Shown in pieces: positions 1 through 5,129 of a DNA stretch of 5,270 nt. The notes beneath the pieces are model-generated. The model ran no database searches, was not told the origin of the DNA, and was given only the letters and a program-made list of their open reading frames with translations. The stretch lies in contig CAIUYS010000615.1 in NCBI GenBank assembly GCA_903903365.1, positions 1 to 5,270 on the forward strand, in the 5' to 3' direction. The first letter of the stretch is position 1; the number at the start of each line of letters is the position of its first letter. This stretch comes from an uncultured Methylococcaceae bacterium. GTDB taxonomy: Bacteria > Pseudomonadota > Gammaproteobacteria > Methylococcales > Methylomonadaceae. Both the position numbers and the translations under genes were made by a program.

Positions 1-174
1 TGCCAGGAAACTTTCTATAGTCTCCAAAATATCATGATCAATAAAATTGACTTTACTCGCATCGATGGTGACTGTGCTTTGTTCCGGAATCTTTAAAATA
101 AATTTTCTTAACATTTGTTGTTCCAGTTTTTTTAGTTTGACTGAGGCAATCCCGGATAAATCGAGATGTTTTGG
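1..174 (-). pseudogene. SulP-type anion transporter, STAS-domain fragment (5' truncated)
   Basis: On the minus strand the frame is open from a TAA at 175-177 to the window edge and runs off it, so the 3' end is not visible. The 58 codons include LSGIASVKLKKLEQQ, then IPEQSTVTIDASKVNFIDHD and ILETIESFL. The pattern 'IP..S.V.IDASK..FIDHDILE.I' is the core of the cytoplasmic STAS domain at the C-terminus of bacterial SulP family anion (sulfate/bicarbonate) transporters. The roughly 400 residues of membrane domain that should precede it are absent, because a stop lies just upstream and the sequence beyond is a palindrome. The only ATG is internal (112-114) and would start in the middle of the domain. 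I read this as the remnant of a transporter gene whose 5' part was deleted. A free-standing STAS protein is the alternative, but no proper start supports it. The family call comes from motif memory, not a search. Confidence 0.6.
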
Positions 175-176
175 TT

Positions 177-228
177 AGTCGCGACTTGGGCGTTGCTACC
201 ACGGTGGGGGTGACGCCCACGTCGCACT
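177..228. repeat. REP-like imperfect palindrome
   Basis: The arms at 177-193 (AGTCGCGACTTGGGCGT) and 213-228 (ACGCCCACGTCGCACT) are reverse complements except for one mismatch and one unpaired base, with a 19-base loop between them. A competing smaller stem pairs GTGGG (205-209) with CCCAC (216-220). The GC-rich palindrome in AT-rich intergenic DNA, about 50 bases long, resembles REP/BIME units that RAYT transposases mobilise. It begins at the point where the SulP fragment is broken. No second copy is in the window, so repeat status is inferred from form alone. It could also act as a bidirectional transcription stop, but it has no T-run. Confidence 0.5.
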
Positions 229-413
229 ATAGCACGGCATTAGTTTAGCGGTTTGGTCTCAGCTATTATTTAATAGACTCCATTTTCATCATTTTTTAAA
301 ATCAATGAATAAAAACTTTAACATTGAGTTATACCGCAATCAACGGATTGCCTTGGACATTATCTTAGTCTTACTTCCTTTCACTAACCTTTCACACCTA
401 CCTTTTTCAGCTT

Positions 414-602
414 ATGAATATTTTATTAATAGAAGACGAGGTGGTGTTAGCTGATGGCTTTATATATACCTTGGCCCAAAGTGGGTATACTTTCTTTTCC
501 AGATCAGACAGCAAGTCTGCTTCAGTTTTTGGTTCTTTTTTATTCCTTAATAGCATTATTGCTTATATTGCCCTACTATGGTGGATTTTTATCTACAGCT
601 GA
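414..602 (+). pseudogene. OmpR-type response regulator, N-terminal fragment with foreign tail
   Basis: The first ~25 residues, MNILLIEDEVVLADGFIYTL followed by AQSGYT, match the start of OmpR/PhoB-class response regulator receiver domains: beta-1 strand ILLIEDE with the acidic pair at residues 8-9, then helix 1 with LADG and QSGY. A complete regulator has about 220 residues. Here homology stops near 490 and the frame continues for ~37 residues into a hydrophobic tail ending at TGA 600-602. The phosphorylated aspartate, the switch Thr/Ser and Lys, and the whole DNA-binding domain are missing, so it cannot act as a response regulator. No Shine-Dalgarno sequence precedes the ATG. The tail reads more naturally in the neighbouring frame (see 454-612), which points to a deletion junction near 490. 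Confidence is good that the N-terminus is a receiver-domain start and low on what lies after it. Confidence 0.55.
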
Positions 603-612
603 TTGGCATTAA
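454..612 (+). pseudogene. Probable 3' end of a lost membrane-protein gene, overlapping the yoaA start
   Basis: In the frame one base ahead of the response regulator fragment there is an open frame from ATG 454 to TAA 610-612 (52 residues). Its second half, from about 495, reads PDQTASLLQFLVLFYSLIAL then LLILPYYGGFLSTADWH, a single clear membrane-spanning segment with a short polar end. The stop lies 10 bases inside the yoaA frame (TTG 603), the overlap expected for a gene translated just ahead of yoaA. The first ~13 codons overlap the response regulator fragment in another frame and are probably not original. I infer that the 3' end of the former upstream neighbour of yoaA survived while its 5' part was replaced. 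I do not recognise the family. The ATG at 454 could still give a genuine small membrane peptide. Confidence 0.35.
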
Positions 613-2540
613 CTCAAGTGACAGAATTGGAATCATTTTTTAGCGGTGATGGCGCGTTATCAACCGTTATATCAGGTTATCAGCCACGCGCAGCCCAGCT
701 TGAAATGGCTGCGGCCATTGCGGATGCGATTGAGCAAAAACGGCATTTGATAGCAGAAGCGGGAACCGGAACCGGCAAAACCTTTGCTTATCTGGTACCT
801 GCAATTTTATCCGGCAAAAAAGCCATTATTTCAACCGGCACCAAAAACCTTCAGGATCAGCTGTTTAATAAAGATTTGCCGATTATTCGCAAAGCCTTAA
901 AAACGCCTTTTATTGCCGCGCTATTAAAGGGCAGAAGCAATTATTTATGTACCTATCGATTGAAAAACGCACTGACTTCAACGCTGGGCTTCAGCAAAGA
1001 AGATGCCGGTGCCTTGGCTAAAATTAACAACTGGTCCAAACGTACCAAAGCGGGTGATATTTCGGAAATGTCCGAGGTTACTGAAGGTGATCAGGTTTGG
1101 TATCAAGCCACGTCTACGCTGGATAATTGTTTGGGGCAGGATTGTCCTGATTATGCTGAATGTTTTTTGGTTAAGGCACGCAAGAAGGCCCAGGAAGCCG
1201 ATGTATTGGTGGTTAATCATCATTTATTGTGTGCAGATTGGTCGTTACGAGACGGTGGTTTTGGTGAGTTATTACCCAACGCTGAAGTGGTTGTTATCGA
1301 TGAAGCCCATCAATTGGCCGATACCGCCTCCAATTTTTTAGGGATTACCGTCGGAGCCAAACAACTTAATGATTTGGCGCAAGATGCACTGGTGGAATAT
1401 CACAAAGATGCCAGAGATATTCCCGCTTTACGCACTGCCTGCGAAGATTTGGATCATGAAATTAAAGATTTGCGACTGGCGTTTGGCATGGAGCTTAAAC
1501 GGGGTGAATGGCAGGATATTGAAAATAACCCTAAAATAGCGGGCGGTTTAATTGCTGTTAAAGAACAATTACAACGCCTGACGGATCAATTAAAGCTGGC
1601 ATCCGTTAAAACCAAAGCACTGGAATCCTGCTTTAAACGCGCTGAAGAGTTGGTTCAGAAATTTGAGCTTATTTTAAATGATCGCAGCGGCAAATGGATA
1701 CGCTGGTATGAGACGCATAGAAAAACCTTTACTTTAAGTCTTACCCCGTTGGATATTGCCGCAGAGTTTCACGGCTTTATGCAACAACATAAAGCCGCGT
1801 GGATTTTTACGTCAGCGACCTTAAGTATAGCCAATAAGTTTGATTATTTTGCCAATAATCTGGGGCTTGAGTCGGCGGCCAGTGAAAGTTGGGGCAGTCC
1901 TTTTGATTATCCCAACCAATCCTTGTTTTATCATCCTAAGGGCTTGCCGCAGCCTAATGATCCCAACTTTATTCCCACCATTGTCGAGTATGCTTTGCCT
2001 GTGTTACAAGCCAGCAAGGGCAGGGCATTCTTTTTGTTTACCAGTCATCGGGCACTTAATCAAGCGGCCGAACTGCTGGAGAAAAAACTAAAATATCCCC
2101 TGCTGATTCAGGGTAGCCGCCCAAAAGCGCTGTTGTTGGAACAGTTTCAAGCCGCCGGTAATGCAGTGTTGTTGGGTACCTCAAGCTTTTGGGAAGGGGT
2201 CGATGTCAGGGGAGAAGCGTTATCCTGCGTGATTATTGACAAGCTTCCGTTTGCATCACCCGGTGATCCGGTGTTAAAAGCGCGTTTGGAAGCCATGACA
2301 CAACAAGGCAAAAATCCGTTTTTTGAGTATCAACTACCCACTGCCGTTATTGCCTTAAGGCAGGGCATCGGTCGGTTGATTCGTGATGTCACTGATCGGG
2401 GGGTTTTAATGGTTTGTGATCCGCGTTTATTAAAACGCTCTTACGGACAACTATTTTTGGACAGCGTACCTCCCATGAAGCGAACCCGCGATATAGCGGA
2501 TGTTCAGGCATTTTTTAAAGAAGAAGAGGAGCAGTCATGA
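603..2540 (+). CDS. yoaA: YoaA-type Fe-S ATP-dependent DNA helicase (DinG/XPD family)
   Basis: A 645-residue superfamily 2 helicase, close to E. coli YoaA (about 636). Visible motifs in order: Q-like GYQPRAAQ (25-32); Walker A GTGTGKT (54-60); four cysteines 116, 176, 181 and 187 placed as the 4Fe-4S ligands of XPD-like helicases; VVNHH (203-207); Walker B DEAH (233-236); TSATLS (near 402); GTSSFWEGVDVRG (near 524); and motif VI QGIGRLIRD (587-595) with arginine fingers. E. coli YoaA works with the HolC (chi) subunit of DNA polymerase III to repair stalled replication; whether that holds here is inference. It resembles YoaA more than DinG because of its length and because tsaB follows directly. 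The frame opens only after TGA 600-602, so TTG 603 is the first possible start; GTG 618 and TTG 627 are alternatives, and none has a good ribosome site. The stop overlaps the tsaB start as ATGA. Confidence 0.9.
   Translation: MALTQVTELESFFSGDGALSTVISGYQPRAAQLEMAAAIADAIEQKRHLIAEAGTGTGKTFAYLVPAILSGKKAIISTGTKNLQDQLFNKDLPIIRKALKTPFIAALLKGRSNYLCTYRLKNALTSTLGFSKEDAGALAKINNWSKRTKAGDISEMSEVTEGDQVWYQATSTLDNCLGQDCPDYAECFLVKARKKAQEADVLVVNHHLLCADWSLRDGGFGELLPNAEVVVIDEAHQLADTASNFLGITVGAKQLNDLAQDALVEYHKDARDIPALRTACEDLDHEIKDLRLAFGMELKRGEWQDIENNPKIAGGLIAVKEQLQRLTDQLKLASVKTKALESCFKRAEELVQKFELILNDRSGKWIRWYETHRKTFTLSLTPLDIAAEFHGFMQQHKAAWIFTSATLSIANKFDYFANNLGLESAASESWGSPFDYPNQSLFYHPKGLPQPNDPNFIPTIVEYALPVLQASKGRAFFLFTSHRALNQAAELLEKKLKYPLLIQGSRPKALLLEQFQAAGNAVLLGTSSFWEGVDVRGEALSCVIIDKLPFASPGDPVLKARLEAMTQQGKNPFFEYQLPTAVIALRQGIGRLIRDVTDRGVLMVCDPRLLKRSYGQLFLDSVPPMKRTRDIADVQAFFKEEEEQS
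2526..2531 (+). promoter_or_regulatory. Shine-Dalgarno site of tsaB inside the yoaA 3' end
   Basis: GAGGAG lies 5 bases before ATG 2537, within a purine-rich run that also encodes the acidic EEEEQ end of YoaA. The strong site plus the ATGA overlap fixes the tsaB start and implies coupled translation of the two genes. Confidence 0.7.
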
Positions 2541-3262
2541 AGTTATTGGCGGTAGAAACATCAACCGAAGCCTGTTCAGCCGCATTGATTATTGATGGTG
2601 TCGTTAGCGAGCGTTTTGAACTGGCACCCAAAGAACACACCAAATTGATATTGCCGATGATAGCTTCATTAATGGCAGACGCCGGCTTAAAACCGCAACA
2701 GTTGGATGCGCTGGCATTTAGTTGCGGGCCGGGGTCATTTACCGGCGTGCGCATTGCAACCGGTGTGATTCAAGGCATTGCTTTAGGCGCCAATTTACCG
2801 GTCGTGCCGGTATCTACTTTGGCGGCAATCGCTCAGGATTTTTTTGATAATAATCATGAGCCGGTTCAGGGCGAAAGCCTAAAGGCAGACGGTTCTACTT
2901 TCAATGTTGCCTTTACTGCAATGGATGCCAGAATGGGCGAGATTTTTTGGGGCGTTTATCAACGCAACGCACAAGGCTTTGCCGAGTTGGTAGGTAAAGA
3001 AGCCGTTACCTTGGCCACTGAAGTCGAGTTTCCTGATTTGATCGGTACGGGTATCGGTTCAGGGTGGGGCGTCTATTGTGAAGCATTAAGTCTGCGTTTG
3101 GCAGGTTTGGTCAGTACCTGTCAAATTGACAACCTGCCCAGAGCCGGAGCCATTGCCCGTTTGGGCGCTCAAAGATTTAAGCAGGGTCTGGCAGTTGATG
3201 TCGAACTAGCAATGCCCGTTTATTTACGTGATAAGGTTGCAAAAAAAGAATCGGAACGATAA
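2537..3262 (+). CDS. tsaB: tRNA t6A37 biosynthesis protein TsaB
   Basis: A 241-residue ASKHA-fold protein, similar in length to E. coli TsaB (formerly YeaZ, 231). It starts with MKLLAVETSTEACSAAL, the phosphate-1 type strand and turn of the fold, continues with KEHTKLILPMI (32-42), and carries the hallmark CGPGSFTGVRIATG (63-76). TsaB is the non-catalytic partner that dimerises with TsaD and, with TsaE, TsaD and the threonylcarbamoyl-AMP made by TsaC, installs N6-threonylcarbamoyl-adenosine at position 37 of tRNAs reading ANN codons. The protein is cytoplasmic and broadly essential in bacteria. The start at 2537 is supported by GAGGAG upstream and by the overlap with yoaA. The C-terminal half (from ~100) is less conserved and carries a mild insertion (DNNHEPVQGESLKADGS, about 109-125) compared with the short family members. 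No rimI follows; the next gene is tRNA-Ser after 366 bases. Confidence 0.93.
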   Translation: MKLLAVETSTEACSAALIIDGVVSERFELAPKEHTKLILPMIASLMADAGLKPQQLDALAFSCGPGSFTGVRIATGVIQGIALGANLPVVPVSTLAAIAQDFFDNNHEPVQGESLKADGSTFNVAFTAMDARMGEIFWGVYQRNAQGFAELVGKEAVTLATEVEFPDLIGTGIGSGWGVYCEALSLRLAGLVSTCQIDNLPRAGAIARLGAQRFKQGLAVDVELAMPVYLRDKVAKKESER

Positions 3263-3284
3263 AGCGCAATGAGTCCGGTTTTTT
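3251..3284 (+). terminator. Weak candidate terminator after tsaB
   Basis: CGGA (3252-3255) can pair with TCCG (3274-3277), followed by a run of six T at 3279-3284; an A-run at 3241-3247 could extend the pairing to the T-run. The stem is short and its loop long (18 bases), so this is only a tentative end of the yoaA-tsaB transcript. Confidence 0.25.
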
Positions 3285-3336
3285 GTATAGTGCGTAATGC
3301 TTCTGCAGCAATCCGGAAATTATTTAGCCGAGAAAC

Positions 3337-3348
3337 GACAAGCCACCT
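3337..3348 (+). repeat. Left copy of 12-bp target duplication
   Basis: GACAAGCCACCT directly abuts the left end of the miniature element at 3349 and is identical to 3466-3477. Identity stops exactly at the element ends on the inside and at the next base on the outside, as expected for a target site duplicated on insertion. Confidence 0.8.
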
Positions 3349-3465
3349 AATGCCGTTAAGTTAAGCGCAAATTGTTTAAAAACTGGAGTGCAATCGCTTC
3401 AGCTATTGCCTGTAAAAACAGTTAAAGCAAATTTACTCAAATTGTCTGCTTAACTTAAGGGCATT
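3349..3465. mobile_element. 117-bp MITE with IS4-like ends
   Basis: The terminal inverted repeats are 18 bp: left AATGCCGTTAAGTTAAGC (3349-3366) and right GCTTAACTTAAGGGCATT (3448-3465), matching at 17 of 18 positions. They are bounded by a perfect 12-bp direct repeat. Ends of the type AATGCC..TTAAGTTAAG, with long target duplications of about 9-13 bp, are typical of IS4-family insertion sequences from what I know of that family. The 81-bp interior carries no gene and has nested inverted pairs: AACTG (3381-3385) with CAGTT (3419-3423), and GCAAT (3390-3394) with ATTGC (3405-3409). I read it as a non-autonomous element moved in trans by an IS4-type transposase. The near-perfect termini and intact duplication suggest fairly recent insertion. 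The family assignment is inference; the inverted and direct repeats are directly visible. Confidence 0.78.
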
Positions 3466-3477
3466 GACAAGCCACCT
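3466..3477 (+). repeat. Right copy of 12-bp target duplication
   Basis: GACAAGCCACCT, identical to 3337-3348, begins at the base after the right inverted repeat. The uninterrupted site before insertion would have read AGAAAC, then one copy of this 12-mer, then GTTGTC. Confidence 0.8.
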
Positions 3478-3591
3478 GTTGTCATTCGCAGTTTTCGCAA
3501 AACATTTTGTCCAGTCACTATAAATTAAGGGGTAACTCAGGGTAACAAAGAGGCGAAATGACCGGTTAACCAGAAAAAACCAATAAAGTTA

Positions 3592-3619
3592 TTGATTTTT
3601 AAATCTGATGGGTTATTAT
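3592..3619 (+). promoter_or_regulatory. Sigma70-type promoter of tRNA-Ser
   Basis: TTGATT (3592-3597) and TATTAT (3614-3619) are separated by 16 bases and place transcription start near 3626, only a few bases before the mature tRNA 5' end. The bases after the -10 box (AGACGGC) are GC-rich, like the discriminator of stringently controlled stable-RNA promoters. An AT-rich stretch lies upstream. Confidence 0.6.
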
Positions 3620-3628
3620 AGACGGCTT

Positions 3629-3718
3629 GGAGAGGTGGCTGAGCGGCCGAAAGCGGCGGTCTTGAAAACCGTTGAGGGTTGATCCCCTCCCAGGGTTCGA
3701 ATCCCTGCTTCTCCGCCA
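3629..3718 (+). tRNA. tRNA-Ser, anticodon UGA
   Basis: The 90-base cloverleaf has a type II long variable arm. The acceptor stem GGAGAGG (3629-3635) pairs with CTTCTCC (3708-3714) with one G-U pair, followed by discriminator G 3715 and encoded CCA 3716-3718. The anticodon stem GCGGT/ACCGT encloses the loop CTTGAAA, giving anticodon TGA at 3663-3665, which reads UCA and other UCN codons. The variable arm GAGGG/CCCTC and T arm CAGGG-TTCGAAT-CCCTG are both intact. It closely matches the layout of E. coli tRNA-Ser(UGA). It stands alone, with its own promoter upstream; no other tRNA is in the window. Confidence 0.96.
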
Positions 3719-3871
3719 AATATATAGAGTTCCTTTTAAATTAATGACTTATCTGGAGCTCAATTATAAATACCAGTTTCCATACCAAAAAATTCTGCTT
3801 CAATTCTGTTTTATCCTCCGATATTTCTGCCTTAAAACTTTTAGCTATTCCTAAGCCCTAACTTGTCCAGT

Positions 3872-4126
3872 TTATCCTTCTTCAATAACCAACTCCTGTA
3901 ATTCAGAAGATATCTCAGGGTTAGCCTTTTAGTTATCTCTGTGCCACTGTCTTATTGCGACAGGATATGTTGATTCGTTATTCAATGATTGAACAACGGA
4001 TGTCCAGTTATCGGCTAACCACACGCCATCAGCACGAACCCTTCTGTCCATGTCACCGAAACCATTGTCCTTACACCATTGGCTGAAGCGTTGGTCAGCT
4101 TTATGTAAGCGTCTGCCTACTACCGT
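3872..4126 (-). pseudogene. Decayed coding remnant with internal stop, family not recognised
   Basis: On the minus strand, between stops at 4127-4129 and 3929-3931, there are 65 protein-like codons: TVVGRRLHKADQRFSQWCKD, then NGFGDMDRRVRADGVWLAD, then NWTSVVQSLNNESTYPVAIR and QWHRDN. The same frame continues past the TAA for 18 codons, KANPEISSELQELVIEEG, before TAA 3872-3874. The aromatic and charged pattern and the smooth read-through suggest one former gene with a nonsense mutation near its end. No start codon is available upstream, so the 5' part is lost too. The style (short, charged, W/R rich) recalls hypothetical proteins of phages and plasmids, but I cannot name a family. Alternatively the first stop is the natural end and the rest is chance. 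Confidence 0.42.
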
Positions 4127-4222
4127 TTACTTTAAGCCTAACCAATTGAAGCTTAGAGAATCTTATCAATACTAATCCACTTAAGCTATTCTACAAATTT
4201 TTATAACGGCAACCCACTCCAT

Positions 4223-4237
4223 CTGTTTTGAAAACAG
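4223..4237. promoter_or_regulatory. 15-bp perfect palindrome, possible operator
   Basis: CTGTTTTGAAAACAG has 7-base arms around one central G and lies about 135 bases before the exported-protein gene. It has CTG and CAG ends like a LexA box, but with 9 instead of 10 bases between them, so it does not fit the gammaproteobacterial LexA consensus. A binding site for another dimeric regulator is possible but unproven. Confidence 0.25.
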
Positions 4238-4310
4238 CCAGTGAAAATTTTACTTAGAAAAATAAGTATATCAATGAGATGCAGTTACTATTAGTATCCC
4301 CTTAAATATT

Positions 4311-4328
4311 TATGGTGTTTATGGTGTT
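4311..4328 (+). repeat. Two tandem copies of a 9-bp unit
   Basis: TATGGTGTT occurs twice in direct succession. Together with ACCAT at 4335-4339 and flanking AT-rich complementary stretches (about 4302-4350), the second copy can form a hairpin in the leader of the gene at 4373. Confidence 0.5.
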
Positions 4329-4354
4329 AAAATTACCATTTAAATATTAAAATA

Positions 4355-4368
4355 TCTCTATTAAGAGA
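4355..4368 (+). promoter_or_regulatory. Shine-Dalgarno region within a small hairpin
   Basis: TCTCT (4355-4359) pairs with AGAGA (4364-4368) around a 4-base loop. The right arm includes the purine run that serves as ribosome site for ATG 4373. The stem is weak, so a role in translation control is speculative; the ribosome site itself supports the chosen start. Confidence 0.35.
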
Positions 4369-4372
4369 AAAA

Positions 4373-5089
4373 ATGAAACTTAAACATTATCTATATTTAG
4401 CTTTACCTCTGACCTTGCTAGTGCCGGCAGTAGGTGCAGCAACGCCAGACGCACCAGCGCCGACTTACACAGAAATCAACACATCAGCCAACGTCAACAT
4501 GGGTTACGGCGGCGTCAAGTGGACTCTGGGTGACAGCCTTGTGCCTGAATTGGTTGCTGGCTATCGCTATGCATCGGTCACTAATAGTGGTGCAACTCAA
4601 GGTGGCGACCTATCAATTTCGGTTAAGATTACTGGTAAAACTCAGCTCAATAACTTAATCCATTTGGGTAAATTGCGAGCTAAGTATCTTAATGGCATAG
4701 ATTATCTGCAAGGTGAAGTGGGTGGTGGTTGGGATTTCGCCAAGAACGGTCCGTTTGCAGGTGTCGGTGCGCAAGGACCCTATGTTAACGCAGGCGTAGA
4801 TTATGACTTTACGGGCGTAAACTCATTCAGTAAGTCCTTCTCGCCATATGCTGGGTTTAATTCTATCGGAATCTATAACAGACCCCATGCCTCAGCCGTC
4901 AATGCCGCCACAGGCTGCACACCATGGCCATTACAAGACCAATACATAGCGGCTTATGCAGCAATCCCGCCAACGGATAACTTCACCGAATTCGCAGCCT
5001 GGCGCCTTTTAGGTCAGCAATACGCAAATACAAGAACACCAACTACATGCGACATACAAATGGGTGGCAAAGTACCAAGTTCCACCTAA
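4373..5089 (+). CDS. Exported beta-rich protein of unknown function
   Basis: The 238-residue product begins with a classical signal peptide: MKLKH, a hydrophobic core (6-18), and a VGA/GAA cleavage site near residues 22-23. The mature part (about 45-168) has alternating glycine-rich strands such as GGVKWTLGDSLVPELVAGY, GGDLSISVKI, GKLRAKYLNG, GEVGGGWDFAK and GVDYDFTG, which look like successive beta-hairpins of a small outer-membrane barrel or a periplasmic beta-sandwich. It recalls uncharacterised exported proteins with a 'GDS..P..V.GYR...T...G...GGDLS' pattern; that is memory only. Residues 170-238 differ: they are Ala/Thr/Pro rich, partly helical, with two cysteines (182 and 226) that could form a disulfide. 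The last residue is not the terminal aromatic typical of barrel proteins, so an outer-membrane location is uncertain. The start is set by TAAGAGA upstream. It has its own AT-rich leader and no operon partner. Confidence 0.75.
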   Translation: MKLKHYLYLALPLTLLVPAVGAATPDAPAPTYTEINTSANVNMGYGGVKWTLGDSLVPELVAGYRYASVTNSGATQGGDLSISVKITGKTQLNNLIHLGKLRAKYLNGIDYLQGEVGGGWDFAKNGPFAGVGAQGPYVNAGVDYDFTGVNSFSKSFSPYAGFNSIGIYNRPHASAVNAATGCTPWPLQDQYIAAYAAIPPTDNFTEFAAWRLLGQQYANTRTPTTCDIQMGGKVPSST

Positions 5090-5129
5090 TAAGGCTAACA
5101 ACTCAACAAAAGAACGTTAAAGGCTAATT

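Larger units (their letters stand above)
3719..4372. other. AT-rich gene-poor stretch behind tRNA-Ser
   Basis: About 650 bases hold no intact gene. From 3719 to 3871 I see only AT-rich DNA with short chance frames and no convincing terminator. From 3872 to 4126 there is a decayed minus-strand coding remnant. From 4127 to 4372 there is a leader with a 15-bp palindrome, a 9-bp tandem repeat and an AT-rich imperfect hairpin before the exported-protein gene. The lower GC than in yoaA-tsaB and the location directly behind a tRNA gene fit foreign or decaying DNA. Confidence 0.5.

Noticed and set aside
305..454. Small frame MNKNFNIELYRNQRIALD and so on, ending TGATG with the next frame
   Set aside because: No ribosome site, and its second part overlaps the response regulator start, which is better supported; the overlap with ATG 454 looks accidental.
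978..1341. Open frames on both strands inside the helicase gene
   Set aside because: Shadows of yoaA, whose motifs, including two of the Fe-S cysteines, cover this stretch in the main frame.
3337..3477. CRISPR-like reading of the repeated 12-mer
   Set aside because: Only two copies, placed exactly at the ends of an inverted-repeat element; target duplication explains them.
3537..3719. Minus-strand frame of 60 codons (starts MAEKQGFEPWEG)
   Set aside because: It runs antisense through the tRNA-Ser gene; the AEKQGFEPWEG start is the usual artefact of translating a tRNA-Ser in reverse.
3672..3854. Plus-strand frame of 60 codons starting inside the tRNA
   Set aside because: It begins within the tRNA and continues into AT-rich DNA with no protein-like pattern or ribosome site.
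3719..3860. Minus-strand 42-codon frame (KAEISEDKTELKQNF)
   Set aside because: No start codon and only AT-driven composition; not enough to call a gene.
4223..4237. LexA (SOS) box
   Set aside because: Spacing between CTG and CAG is 9 bases, not the 10 of the gammaproteobacterial consensus.
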